From contig NC_056743.1 of NCBI RefSeq assembly GCF_019279795.1, positions 633,191,658 to 633,255,657 on the forward strand: a stretch of DNA of 64,000 bases. Reading direction: 5' to 3'. Source of the DNA: Protopterus annectens. Lineage: Eukaryota > Chordata > Ceratodontiformes > Protopteridae. Under the pieces are notes generated by a model that was not told where the DNA came from, did not search any database, and was given only the letters and a program-made list of their open reading frames with translations. The translations under genes and the position numbers were made by a program. Shown piece by piece: positions 23,456-34,619 of this stretch. Within the stretch, counting starts at the first letter, position 1, and each line of letters opens with the position of its first letter.

Positions 23456-23933
23456 GAGAGACACCTGTCAGTCTGCAACACAACTGCCAATCTAACACCA
23501 TGCAACAAAGGTGCACACACTTTGATGTGTACTCATGACATATACCAGTATACAGCACCTGTCATGGCATAACACTACCGCACAAGAAAATGTCATGTAA
23601 TATAATGTAGTCACCCTGTGCATCAGACAGATATATGTGTATCCCTGCATTGATGGTATGGATAGCAAGGATGTGGCACAGGTATCATCACATGCACAGA
23701 ATGTGGTGTGGGGGTGACAGAGGCCTAGGCTGTGACAGACAGTTGACATCATGTGTGTGAGTCAGGAAGGGGTGCTGGTCAGCTGGGCCATAGATAGGTG
23801 CCATGTGTGTCTGTTGGTGACCTGCATGTGGCAGTGATGTTTGAATGTATGTACCTACACAGTCAAGCCATGTGCTAACTCTACATGTGGGTATGTTGTA
23901 CAGCTGTGGACTGCATATGGCAGAATAGACAGA

Positions 23934-25985
23934 TCACTGTCTCCAGCCATGAACACGGGAAGTGGATCTGCTATGAGTGGCACTGGGACCACCATGCCCA
24001 GGGTCAGATGTGGTACTAGTCACTGACAGTGACTGGTGTTGGCTGGGCCTGTGGCCCTCACAGGACCACCCAGGATCTTGGGCCCATGGTCTACCATGTT
24101 GTGGTGTGGACAGCACCCTCTCTTCTGTAGTGCTGGAAGTACTGCCACTACTGGAGTGTGAGTGTGCACAGACACTTGGACTCACAGCAGATGTTGTTGT
24201 TGACCTATTCATGGTGTCACCAATGTAGTGGAGGGAGTCACAGATGTCAGACAGTGATGCATGCATGATCCTGAGCATCCATCTTGTGTTGCATTCAGAA
24301 TGTGCCTGTGCCTTCATGATGGACCAAAACATGCATCGGGTGACCCGTGACATGACACCTGTGACAGGTGGTGGATGGGCAGCAGTCCTCCTTTGAGCAC
24401 CCTTGTCAATCTGCCTGTGTGGGACCTCACCAGCTGCCTGGCTATGGCTAGTCTCTGCACTCACTGATGCTATGGATTCCACACTCTCCTGTTTGATGCT
24501 GCCAATATCTGTCTGTGTCTGCAGGGGACTGGGTATGTGTGGCCATACTGACTGTGTGTGGAGGCAATGGGGGAGGAAATAGGATGTCAAACCATGGGAC
24601 AGACTCAGCCCCCAACAACCCCATCTATGGCTCATTATGGCCACCATCATCATCATCATTACAGTCTGATTAGACACTGACATCAGGTTGTGAGGGGGGC
24701 ACACTCCCATCCCCACAGTCACATGTGAGGAGGAAGACAAAAATAAGTACATTACTGTCTGCATTATTATGTGTGGTGCTCTACATACACACATACAGGT
24801 GAGGCGCCACAACTGCATTACACATATCACATCTTATTTCTGATCCCATGCACAACACACAAGCAGACTACAACATACACAGACAAGACAGCCCTTTTAT
24901 AACATGCACTGCAGCTATGTCCACTTAATGTTGCCAGTACTATACACCTGTGAGATAAGCGAAATGTCAGTGTAAGTGATAGGCCTAAACCTAAACCACA
25001 GTTCACCCATCTTGAGCATGCTTTTGCCCCCTGTGTAGCAGACTGTATAGACCTTCATAAAAATATTTGCAAATATGTTACTGCTCCTGGAAATACACCA
25101 CTGTGATTACTGATTCAGTTCACTTCAGTTAACCCCTCCAGAACTGAACATACAAGTATTGCACTCTGGTTAAGCATATCAGTTCTGTCTACAGTAAAAT
25201 GGCTGCCCTTAACAGTCTTAGGGTATATATGATCCATAAAAAAACAGTATCACACTCACTGGGTACAGAACGTTGGACTCTGGCACACCTGGCATATGTA
25301 TGGAAATGTGAAGGAGAGGTATTGCCAGCAATACCAAATGTGGCATTGTTACAAGATAATGTGCATATATCAACATGTACAGTAGGCACTGTGATACTGC
25401 CTGCATTGCTGACATTCTACGTATGTGTGCACAAGTGTAAGTTAAAAACAACCCCCTATGCAGATTGATCTGTCATCCATGTACTAGTATGCAGAGGCTG
25501 CCACAATGACATACAGTATTACAGTGATGAACACAGGAGGCTTACCTGGATGCTCATCTGCTGTGGATGCTGTGGCATCCACCTCCACGATGTATGGTGT
25601 GATGGATGCTTGAGAGCTGGTGGTTGATCCCAGGTTCACCAAGAATTCCTCTGTGGCTGAGAGTGGTTGTTCTGAGCAGGTCCTCCACCGGTGGCAGCAT
25701 GGTCTCTGGCCACAGCAGCGGCCCTTTGCCATGTAGTATTTATCATATCCATTGACTGGTGTTGGCCCTTCTCATAGCTTCTGTCATGCAGCCCTACTTG
25801 GTTGACTGCTAGGATGAGGTCAGCACACAGTGCTGTACAGTGCTACACATTGTTCACAATTATGGCGACTCCTGGACAGCAGAATGTTGTGATGCAGTCT
25901 GAGGCCATCCAGGATAACATTATTTTCAGCAGCTAAAAATGGTGCGTGCCTCCATCTATACATCCTGTCTGAAAGACAAGAAGAG
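23934..25985 (-). pseudogene. Harbinger Myb/SANT-like partner protein, likely two exons, degraded
   Basis: Harbinger elements encode a Myb/SANT-like protein that brings the transposase to the ends and the nucleus. Near 25985 the minus strand gives YRWRHAPFLAAENNVILDGL, resembling the first SANT-like helix. After frame breaks comes AAAVARDHAATGGGPAQ (about 25715-25665); HxxATGGGP is the family hallmark. Then PLSATEEFLVNLG and VDATASTADEHPG end at a splice-donor-like CCAG/GTAAGC near 25540. A second open segment (24830-23934) is Ser/Thr/His-rich and ends HGWRQ-stop. The stretch between (about 24830-25540) would be the intron. Exon limits are inference, and no function remains. Confidence 0.65.
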
Positions 25986-26009
25986 GGGAACACATCACAG
26001 AACCACATA

Positions 26010-26585
26010 CATTGCTGACCATTATGTACAGACCATGCACATCCAAACTGGCCTCCACTATCCGCTGCTACCTCCCACGTCAGACCCCACCAGCATGTAT
26101 GTGGCTATCAGCAACATAGTAGCAATACTGGTTATGTCCCTGTGTCCATGATGGTGTGCTGTATGTCTCCAGTCCCATCAATGCCATCTACTGTGATGTG
26201 TCCCCTATGGGTAGCATTCCAGTACTGTGTCATACAGCCAATGTCAGATAAATAGGTGCGTGTTATTACAAGTATATGGGGACAGTCCTGCAACATCCGT
26301 GTGCTACAATGACAGACAATAATGTAAATGTGCTGTGGGGTATCTTCCCTGTAGGCTTCCTACTTCTCCAGTACACAGACATTTGCAGAATGTGTATGTG
26401 TGCTTGATATAGGTAGTTCTTTTGTCAGAAAAATGTGGATGTCTGGCAAATGATTGGTCAATAATTGCTGATGTTCCTGAACCAAACATCTAAAAGTTGA
26501 GGGGATGCCAGTTTGAGGAAATGCACAGAGTGCCACATAAACTCTGTACACTTATGGGTGATGTTAAGTAGAGTGACAGTTCCAT
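26010..26585. other. Probable Harbinger right flank, no gene
   Basis: No coding pattern or terminal inverted repeat recognised. Sequence character continues that of the Harbinger interior up to 26585, where copy C's first monomer begins abruptly. The short open frames here overlap each other and are not credible. Confidence 0.4.
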
Positions 26586-28709
26586 GTTCAGTTACAGGCT
26601 TGCTGTTTCCTGAACTGTTTGTAAGTTTCTGTGAGGCCATTTTTGCTTGGGCTAAGGGAAAGTCTCTCTGTTGATCAGTGACAGTGAATAACATTGAGCA
26701 GTTTCCCTGCCCCCCGTAGGAGTGGTTACTGACTTGAAACTGTAGTTTTATTGGCCAACAGGGGTCATTTCCAAAACTCCTTCATCTTCCTCTCTTAAAA
26801 CCTAGTTGCCTCGTGGTTTTGGCATCTTTTCAGGCTTGTTGGCTGTTGGTGAAGCACCCACCAAGAGGAGAAAATGCTGAGAGAAGAAGGGAGCCACTTT
26901 TGAGATTTTAAATATTTTTTCTCTGTTTATTTGCTAAGTTTTTCTGCATAGCTGCCTAGTTTGAGCATTTTCTGGCTTGTTAAACTTGATTTCTGCATTA
27001 GTATCTGTATTTAGAGCACAACCAAAAGTTGTTTACTGAATTTCCTGTTTGCACTTAATTTTAAATCTTTTTTTCTCAAAACTTGCATATTTTCTGTCCT
27101 TGACCTAGCACTCTTGTGTGGGGTCATTTACTGCACTGTTATAACTTGATATTACCTGTGAACCTCTGCTATCTCTGAAAAAACAAAAACAAAAACAAAA
27201 AAATATTGCTTTTTTCCCACTTTAATGAGATTTTAAAAAGTTCAGTTACAGGCTTGCTGTTTCCTGAACTGTTTGTAAGTTTCTGTGAGGCCATTTTTGC
27301 TTGGGCTAAAGGAAAGTCTCTCTGTTGATCAGTGGCAGTGAATAACATTGAGCAGTTTCCCTGCCCCCCGTAGGAGTGGTTACTGACTTGAAACTGTAGT
27401 TTTATTGGCCAACAGGGGTCATTTCCAAAACTCCTTCATCTTCCTCTCTTAAAACCTAGTTGCCTGGTGGTTTTGGCATCTTTTCAGGCTTGTTGGCTGT
27501 TGGTGAAGCACCCACCAAGAGGAGAAAACGCTGAGAGAAGAAGGGAGCCACTTTTGAGATTTTTAAGTATTTTTTCTCTGTTTATTTGCTAAGTTTTTCT
27601 GCATAGCTGCCTAGTTTGAGCATTTTCTGGCTTGTTAAACTTGATTTCTGCATTAGTAGCTGTATTTAGAGCACAACCAAAAGTTGTTTACTGAATTTCC
27701 TGTTTGCACTTAATTTTAAATCGTTTTTTTCTCAGAACTTGCATATTTTCTGTCCTTGACCTAGCACTCTTGTGTGGGGTCATTTACTGCACTGTTATAA
27801 CTTGATATTACCTGTGAACCTCTGCTATCTCTGAAAAAACAAAAACAAAAAAAAAATATTGCTTTTTTCCCTCTTTAATGAGATTTTAAAAAGTTCAGTT
27901 ACAGGCTTGCTGTTTCCTGAACTGTTTGTAAGTTTCTGTGAGGCCATTTTTGCTTGGGCTAAAGGAAAGTCTCTCTGTTGATCAGTGGCAGTGACTAACA
28001 TTGAGCAGTTTCCCTGCCCCCCGTAGGAGTGGTTACTGACTTGAAACTGTAGTTTTATTGGCCTACAGGGGTCATTTCCAAAACTTCTTCATCTTCCTCT
28101 CTTAAAACCTAGTTGCCTCGTGGTTTTGGCGTCTTTTCAGGCTTGTTGGCTGTTGGTGAAGCACCCACCAAGAGGAGAAAATGCTGAGAGAAGAAGGGAG
28201 CCACTTTTGAGATTTTAAGTATTTTTTCTCTGTTTATTTGCTAAGTTTTTCTGCATAGCTGCCTAGTTTGAGCATTTTCTGGCTTGTTAAACTTGATTTC
28301 TGCATTAGTAGCTGTATTTAGAGCACAACCAAAAGTTGTTTACTGAATTTCCTGTTTGCACTTAATTTTAAATCGTTTTTTTCTCAAAACTTGCATATTT
28401 TCTGTCCTTGACCTAGCACTCTTGTGTGGGGTCATTTACTGCACTGTTATAACTTGATATTACATGTGAACCTCTGCTATCTCTGAAAAAAAAAAAAAAA
28501 AAAATCTTGCTTTTTTCCCACATTTCTGAGATTTAAAAAAGTTCAGTTACAGGCTTGCTGTTTCCTGAACTGTTTGTAAGTTTCTGTGAGGCCATTTTTG
28601 CTTGGGCTAAAGGAAAGTCTCTCTGTTGATCAGTGGCAGTGAATAACATTGAGCAGTTTCCCTGCCCCCCGTAGGAGTGGTTACTGACTTGAAACTGTAG
28701 TTTTATTGT
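26586..28709 (+). promoter_or_regulatory. Tandem 5' monomers of copy C (type B, about 650 bp)
   Basis: GTTCAGTTACAGGCTTGCTG starts units at 26586, 27240, 27893 and 28541 (lengths 654, 653 and 648, then a partial of about 169). Units are nearly identical and each ends in an A-rich run (AAACAAAAAC... or poly-A) followed by TATTGCTTTTTTCCC. Position directly before the ORF1 leader suggests a promoter array (inference). The similarity to copy B's monomers is patchy (for example AGTGGTTACTGACTTGAAAC versus AGTGGTTCCAGCCAGAAACT). Confidence 0.82.
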
Positions 28710-29128
28710 CCGTTTTGGGTCTATTCCTGCTTCTTTCCAGCCCCTGCTATCAAGCACGCCTTAACGTGCTTTAGCGCGATTTAGCGTGGAGTTGCCACTA
28801 GAGCAGCATCGGGCAGTGCCGGTTTAACAAGGTTAAACTTTTTCTGGCTCCATAAAGTCTAATTTTTCCCTTAGAACTGCTCTGTTAGGAACCTAAACAG
28901 TTTACACCTTCACTAAAAAGCACAGCACTTGTTACTAATAGCTTTTTCTTCTCAAAAAGCTCAGCACTTGTCTTAAAAGCATATCCCTTGTCTTATAAGC
29001 ATTTTCTTTGCAGGTCATGCACTCCTATATTATACAAATCCCTCACTTGCAAAACCCCCCAGGAGTGCCCACTTCCCTGCTAAGCCCTCTACTTTTCTGT
29101 CTCATACCAACTCATAATTCTTTCTAGC
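28710..29128 (+). promoter_or_regulatory. Copy C leader (5' UTR)
   Basis: Starts with CCGTTTTGGGTCTATTCCTG and AAGCACGCCTTAACGTGC, which match the type A monomer of copy B rather than the adjoining type B monomers. It then has GGGCAGTGCCGGTTTAACAA and TGGCTCCATAAAGTCTA, shared with copy B's leader. So the proximal leader is common to both copies while the array upstream differs. ORF1 starts at 29129. Confidence 0.7.
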
Positions 29129-30106
29129 ATGTCGAAGGGTCAGATGCTGGCGTCCTCTCCTGCCCAGTTGGTGAATCTGGGAATTCTGAGGCAATGTTAC
29201 AGTTGCCTCATGTACACGGACAACCCTCTCCTCCTCCTCCCACATAACACCAACACTTGCGAGAGATGCAGCTATTTAGCCAAACTGGAGGCTGAGCTCT
29301 CTCAACTCAGGACTGGCAAGACCAGGCAGGAGGAGAAGGCAACTACACACAGCACAATACAAGTCTCATATAACTCAACCACACCACTGAATCAAACACA
29401 TAAACACACTAAGACATACTCGGAGGCTCTGAGTAAAAATTTACCTAAACAGCAAAGGCCTCCAAAGCAGACACCCAAGCAACTGCAAACTCAAGACACC
29501 ACACAAACAACACATAAAAAACAAAATCAGTGTGCAAAGCAGTCACTGCCCTTAAGGCCAAATACAACACCAAACATACTTGTCATAGGTGACTCCATAG
29601 TCAGACACACTGACGTTCCACTCACCAGGCTGAACAAGGAGAATGTCACGGTAAGCTGCCTATCGGGCGCTAGAATCCGCCACATAACACAAGCACTCAG
29701 GTCACTCCACGGCAAGTACAAGTATGACACAGTCATTGCTCATGCTGGTGTGAACGACCTGAGATGTACCTCCCTGGACTACATGAAAAGAGACATAGAG
29801 GAGCTCTCTGATTATGTAGCCCAGGCAGGTATGACCCTGACCCTGAGCAGTATCCTTCCTTCACCACGAATGATGCCACAATATAGTGACAAGATGATCA
29901 GCTTTAACAATTGGCTTAATTTCTGGTGTCATTCAAAGGGGATCCAGTGTCTGTCTGCTTGGGATGACATGCTTGACAAGCCACGCTGCTTCGCAAGGGA
30001 CAGCTTGCACCTGTCACCCCTGGGATTCCGGATATTGGCTAAGGCTCTTGCCACCCCCATAGTGCCTTTTTTAGGCAAGGCTCAAATTCTAAACCTACCA
30101 TCCTAG
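29129..30106 (+). CDS. CR1-like copy C ORF1: zinc-binding/coiled-coil plus SGNH esterase (325 aa, intact frame)
   Basis: The only unbroken ORF1 here, and the best reference for the family. Residues 1-30 hold MSKGQMLASSPAQL; about 31-55 is CYSC-x18-CERC, a likely zinc-binding pair; LAKLEAELSQLRTGKTRQEE forms a short coiled coil; about 80-150 is a Thr/Lys/Gln-rich basic linker. The SGNH-hydrolase domain runs from about 150 to 312: VIGDSIVRHT (Ser), CLSGARIRH (Gly), HAGVNDLR (Asn) and RDSLHLSPLG (Asp/His). Others in the window have DGLHLS. Esterase ORF1s are typical of the CR1/L2 group; the substrate is unknown. The frame runs 11 codons past the ALATP where copy B stops, because of indels in C and T runs, and ends LNLPS-stop. 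Confidence 0.9.
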   Translation: MSKGQMLASSPAQLVNLGILRQCYSCLMYTDNPLLLLPHNTNTCERCSYLAKLEAELSQLRTGKTRQEEKATTHSTIQVSYNSTTPLNQTHKHTKTYSEALSKNLPKQQRPPKQTPKQLQTQDTTQTTHKKQNQCAKQSLPLRPNTTPNILVIGDSIVRHTDVPLTRLNKENVTVSCLSGARIRHITQALRSLHGKYKYDTVIAHAGVNDLRCTSLDYMKRDIEELSDYVAQAGMTLTLSSILPSPRMMPQYSDKMISFNNWLNFWCHSKGIQCLSAWDDMLDKPRCFARDSLHLSPLGFRILAKALATPIVPFLGKAQILNLPS

Positions 30107-30135
30107 AAAACAAAAACGGGAAGAAACTAAGGGTA

Positions 30136-32932
30136 ATGCTGCTCAATGCCAGAAGTCTAAATCTCAAAATGTACGCACTTGAGGCCCTTCTCAGTATGGA
30201 GAACATCAATGTCTGTGCTGTGACTGAAACCTGGTTCAAGGCTCCTGAGAGCACCCCAGCACTATCAGGTTTTACCTCATATCATACGTTCCGGCCCCAA
30301 AACCCGGACCATACCACAAAAGGAGGGGGTGTATCCATATTCATCAAGGATACCCACACCTCCAGGTTGGTGGCTATGCATGAAGCATCAGAAACCATCC
30401 AGGTGCAATTAACCATAGGCAAAACTGCTCTACAATTTGTAGCATGCTACAGGCCACCCTCTCAAACTCAGGAAACCCACACAGCTTTCCTGAAGACACT
30501 GGAGGGTATAAATGTATCACCAAGCACCATCATATTGGGTGACTTCAACTACTCGAATATAGACTGGGAACATTACTTAAGCCCCAACTTTCTAGCCCAA
30601 AGGTTCCTGGAGTTCATAAATTCAAATGCCATGGAACAACTAGTCACCGTCCCCACAAGAGGAGAAAATATACTAGATCTCATCATCACAAACATGGGGA
30701 CAAAATGCTTCACACCGGAAGTATATCCCTCTTTGGTGAGATCAGATCATAAACTAATCTCACTAGAAATCCACATCCCGCACCCACCCCAAACAAAAAA
30801 GACCACAGTGAAGAACTTCTCTAAAGCAAACTTCACACTACTCAAGACAGGTGTGGTATCCTTCAAGGCCCCTGAGCCAATGGAAACTACAACCCAAGCT
30901 GCGGAAGCCCTTACAAATGCCTTCTATGAACACCTTCAGGACTGCATGGATCAGGCAATCCCAAATAAAACCAAGACTCTTTCCACCAAGGGCAAACGTC
31001 CAGTCTCGTGGATCCCAGCCATAAACAAACTTTACAATAAGAGGAGAAAGCTATTACATGATAGAGCAAAATCCCAAAAAGGGAAGGCATCTTTGTTCAG
31101 TACTAGCAAGAAACTACGATTCCTCATAAAATCATCCAAGGCCAACTTTGAGAAAAAAATTGCCATAGATTCAAAAGACAATCATAAGGCCTTCTTCAGC
31201 TATGTCAGAAACCTGGGTGGAAACTCCCAGATATGCTCAGAATTAGTCCAAAATGATACAAAAATCACTGAACCCACAGACATTGCCAACATACTGGCAG
31301 ACAGGTTCAGCGCAAACTTCACCCCCCTCTGCCCCCCAAAAGGAGAGATAACTATCACAACAGAGTGTAGCCTCCCAGACATCTCAAATGCGCAGGTGAA
31401 AGCTGCTCTCTAAAGCTAAAAACACAGCATCAATGGGACCAGATGGTGTCCCCGGCTGTGTGCTACATGAACTCAATGAAGAACTAAACCCGCACATAAG
31501 GCAGCTGTTTAATCTTAGCCTTACCACAGGATATGTGCCCAAGGAGTGGCGTACGGCAACTGTGGTCCCACTCCACAAAGGCGGTGCCTCTACGGACCCT
31601 GGTAATTACCGCCCCATAAGCTTAACAAGCCTTGTCTGCAAAGTTATGGAGAGGATCATAATGGAACTCATAAACAAGGACATAGGGGACTTGCAGACCT
31701 TGGACCCAACCCAGTTTGGCTTTGTCAAGGGCAGATCTTGGCTTTTATACTTGGTCGACTTCTTCGAAACAGTTACCAAGGCCATTGATGAGGGAAAGGC
31801 AGTCCATACAGCCTACCTTGACCTTGCAAAAGCTTTCGACACAATACCCCACTCGGGTATCATAGAGAAACTTACCAGCTTAAATGTAAACCCATATGTC
31901 ACAAGATAGGTTGCAAACTGGCTAAAGGACAGAACCCACAGGGTTAGAGTTGCTGGAGCCATGTCAGACTCCAAGCCGGTTACAAGTGGTGTCCCACAGG
32001 GCTCAGTCCTTGGCCCCCTATTGTTCGGCATCTACTTCTCAGAAGTACAGGCAAACATAGGAGGACTATGGCTGACAAAGTTTGCGGATGACTGCAAACT
32101 GGGTGCCATAGTGGATAGTACATCAGACACAGACATTCTTCAGAGGGGTCTCACGGAAACTGATAGCTGGTGCCACAGCCATGGCCTGAAGTTAAACGCA
32201 AAAAAGTGTATAGTCATACCCTTCGGGAAAAGCAAGGTAACCCCAAGCTACCATATAGGTGGCAACCCACTAAGCACAGAAGAGGTTATCAGGGACCTGG
32301 GTACCCAGGTTGACAGTGGCCTCTTGTTTGACACTCACGTTGCTAAAGTGGTTCGAAAGACCTTCTACATTGCCCATCTGATCATGAAGGGATTCACATC
32401 CAGATCAAGTGAGGTCATTGTTCCCCTGTACTCTTCACTTATCAGACCAATGATCGAGTACAATGCCCCATTCGGGATGTATCTCACCCAACACCTGCAG
32501 CAATTGGAGAGACCCCAAAAGTTCCTCACCAAAAGGATAAAGGGACTCCAAAACCTGTCATATACTGCCAGACTGAAGAAACTCCAACTCTATTCAGTTG
32601 CATACCGTCTGCTCAGAGGTGACCTGTGCCTGACATACAAGGCCATGACCAACCCGGAATTAATGGACATGCTCCACCTCAAAAAATCCAAATCCACCAG
32701 AACCACTAGAGCAAGTGACCTTAAACCTTAGCACGGATATAAATAGGACGTGTGGAGGGATAGATTTATCACCCAGAGACTCCCCATGCTGTGGAATAAA
32801 ATCCCAGTCCATGTGAGGCAGAGCACCTCGCTGGCTCTGTTCAAGAGAAATCTTGACCGGTGGATGGGAGATCGTAGGTTTACCCCGGGAATCATCTCTG
32901 TGTCACTGCTGGACAGAGGCACAACAAACTAA
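30136..32932 (+). pseudogene. CR1-like copy C ORF2: APE endonuclease and reverse transcriptase, several breaks
   Basis: The first segment, 30136-31413, is endonuclease: LLNARSLNLKM, VTETWFKAP, ILGDFNYSNIDW, RSDHKLISLEIHIP. A 2-bp loss in a CT repeat near 31412 shifts the frame. The second, 31433-31909, covers GPDGVPGCVLHELNEE, RPISLTSLVCK and YLDLAKAFDTIPHSG, and ends at a TAG replacing Trp (31907-31909). The same frame resumes to 32731 with SGVPQGSVLGPLLF, KFADDCKLGA and PMIEYNAPFGMYL. A one-base loss near 32748 shifts the last part, 32750-32932 (WRDRFITQRLPMLWN, WMGDRRFTPGI, stop after RGTTN). All catalytic residues are present; the copy is dead from three point-scale lesions. Confidence 0.92.
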
Positions 32933-33046
32933 TGGGCACATTATTTCTAACATAAGGGGTGGCGTAAGCCACATAACTTTGGGCTAGGCTTATAAATGCC
33001 TTAGGGCAGATAGCCTAGTATAAACCTATGAACCTATGAACCTATG

Positions 33047-33730
33047 TAAAGTTAATAACAGAGCAAAAATAAAATAAAAAATAATTTACAGGTACCAAAA
33101 GACCCTGTATAACTGTTGATCATCATGAACAGCATGTCAGAAATGTACAAGTAGTTCGATGTTATCTGTAATCTAAACAGTAATATTCATCTGCTGTTGG
33201 AGAAAAATAGTATGGGCTTCTTGAACTGAGTAGTGCATAATAACTGTTGGTACATTTCACTTGTAGTGGTTCTAGGATATGAAAGGCTGGAATTGTATGC
33301 ATTCAAAACTAATCACACAAAGCAACATTTTTTTAGAGAAGCCATAGCAGAGTAAATTGAATATAAAACCAAATAAGTATAACTGGTAAGAATTTGTATT
33401 CCATTGTCCAATCATGTACAGATCAGAACACATGGCACCATATATGCAAAATAACTCTTTAAAGAAAGGGGTCAAAAATTAACAGCTTGAATTAGTGTTT
33501 CAAATGAACAGTATTTAACACTGACAGGAGTCATCACATCTTCCTTTCCATGGGAAAAGTCTGTTTTGAGCAATTTGTTTATATGTGTTTCAATGAAACT
33601 TCATTCGGGCGGCAGTGACTTATTTAAATTATATAAGCACAGGTCCATACATAAGATGTGCACATCTCAAAGATTATATATGGAAGCACCTTCCCACAGA
33701 TGATATTAGTCCTCTGCACCACCACTATAC
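33047..33730. other. No gene seen
   Basis: AT-rich sequence with no recognised family, no open frame above about 67 codons, and no repeat structure noticed. Confidence 0.5.
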
Positions 33731-33739
33731 CCCAGTGGC

Positions 33740-33893
33740 AGTATGAAATAACAAATACAATTATGGAAAAAAGAGGGAGGAAAACAGATTCAAACCATGC
33801 ACCCTTGCTGCAGTAAACAGAAGCATTAAGCCCCTATGGTGACTGATAAGCTAATGGCACAAAACTTTTTTTTTTTTTTTTTTTTTTTTTTAT
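33740..33893 (-). repeat. Possible tRNA-derived SINE with oligo-T
   Basis: The minus strand reads TAGCTTATCAGTCACC (A-box-like) and, about 50 bp on, GGTTTGAATCT (B-box-like, two mismatches from the consensus). A run of about 25 T on the + strand lies next to it at 33867-33892, upstream of the promoter boxes rather than at a normal 3' tail. The boxes are degenerate; it is not a functional tRNA. Confidence 0.4.
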
Positions 33894-34198
33894 TCAAGGA
33901 CTGCAACAGCTTGTGAGATATGAAGGAGAGGGACTGGACAATTATAAGCACACCTCTCAAAAGTGTAGCACAAGAAATGCAGTCAATGCCAAAAATAATA
34001 GGGGTAGGGGGCAAAGATCCACAATTAGTGATGGATTTTTATTATGTGTATGATAAAGATAGAAAGTTGCTAGAATAGCATAGTTTACATTAACATGCAG
34101 TTTTGTCACAATTAGTATGAAATTGTAATTATGTGTGATTTACAAGGCAGGAAATAGATAAAAAGAGACATCAAGAATGCTATCTCAACTCAGGGACA

Positions 34199-34260
34199 TG
34201 TATGGGGTATGTGGTGTATGTGTGTTTGTGATGGGGTATGTGGTGTATGTGTGTTTGTGT
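34199..34260 (+). repeat. Two-unit 29-bp tandem repeat
   Basis: ATGGGGTATGTGGTGTATGT followed by GTGTTTGTG occurs twice in succession. A GT-rich simple duplication; no other content recognised in the neighbourhood (33900-34600). Confidence 0.8.
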
Positions 34261-34619
34261 GGCAGAGTGAATAGTGGGTGCCTGTGCCAATGTGTTGAAT
34301 GAGCCACTAGTGTTCACTATTGTAGGAAAGTGATAATCTGCACTCACAGTAGTTAATGGCAATTCAGAGGCATGCAAATTAGCTGATCGTGTAGTCTTTT
34401 CTCAGTGTGGCTAATATGTGTTTGAATCACAAAATACTGCATCAAGGAAACATTATTTTATTTGTTGCTCTTACTGTGAGCAGTGTTGTTCTTTCTGAAT
34501 CCTTGGGGCAGATATCACTAAAGATATTTTTTTCTGTAACCTCTATGGCTGCTGTTAATAACCATGAGCACTATTGTGAACAAGTCTATGAATGAAGAAA
34601 GACAATGACTGTCTATTTT

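Larger units (their letters stand above)
3457..25985. mobile_element. Harbinger DNA transposon (coding span), split by a nested L1
   Basis: Two Harbinger genes, transposase (+, left) and Myb/SANT-like protein (-, right), face each other. Between them lies an L1 insertion (6475-23440) bounded by a duplicated 15-mer AACATACAAAGTTCT. Removing the L1 brings the two Harbinger genes within about 5.6 kb of coding-to-coding span, a normal element size. The two-gene arrangement is characteristic of animal Harbinger elements. Terminal inverted repeats were searched for by eye on both sides and not found. The right end may have been lost to the CR1-like insertion that starts near 26586. Confidence 0.7.
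26586..33046 (+). mobile_element. CR1-like LINE copy C, complete with 5' monomers and tail
   Basis: From 5' to 3': tandem monomers (26586-28709), leader (28710-29128), ORF1 (29129-30106), ORF2 (30136-32932) and a 3' UTR of about 110 bp ending GGGCAGATAGCCTAGTATAA, then three TATGAACC-type units (33022-33046). The tail is the mirror of the minus-strand copies A, B and D. At about 6.46 kb it is the longest copy here. It lies at the right edge of the Harbinger sequence; no clear target duplication was found. Confidence 0.92.

Noticed and set aside
24830-25540. Separate host gene between the two Myb-like segments
   Set aside because: No consistent coding pattern; best explained as the Harbinger intron or spacer.
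26586-28709. Satellite DNA independent of the LINE
   Set aside because: Only 3.25 units, directly joined to the ORF1 leader, and copy B has a comparable array in the same position; LINE 5' monomers explain it better.
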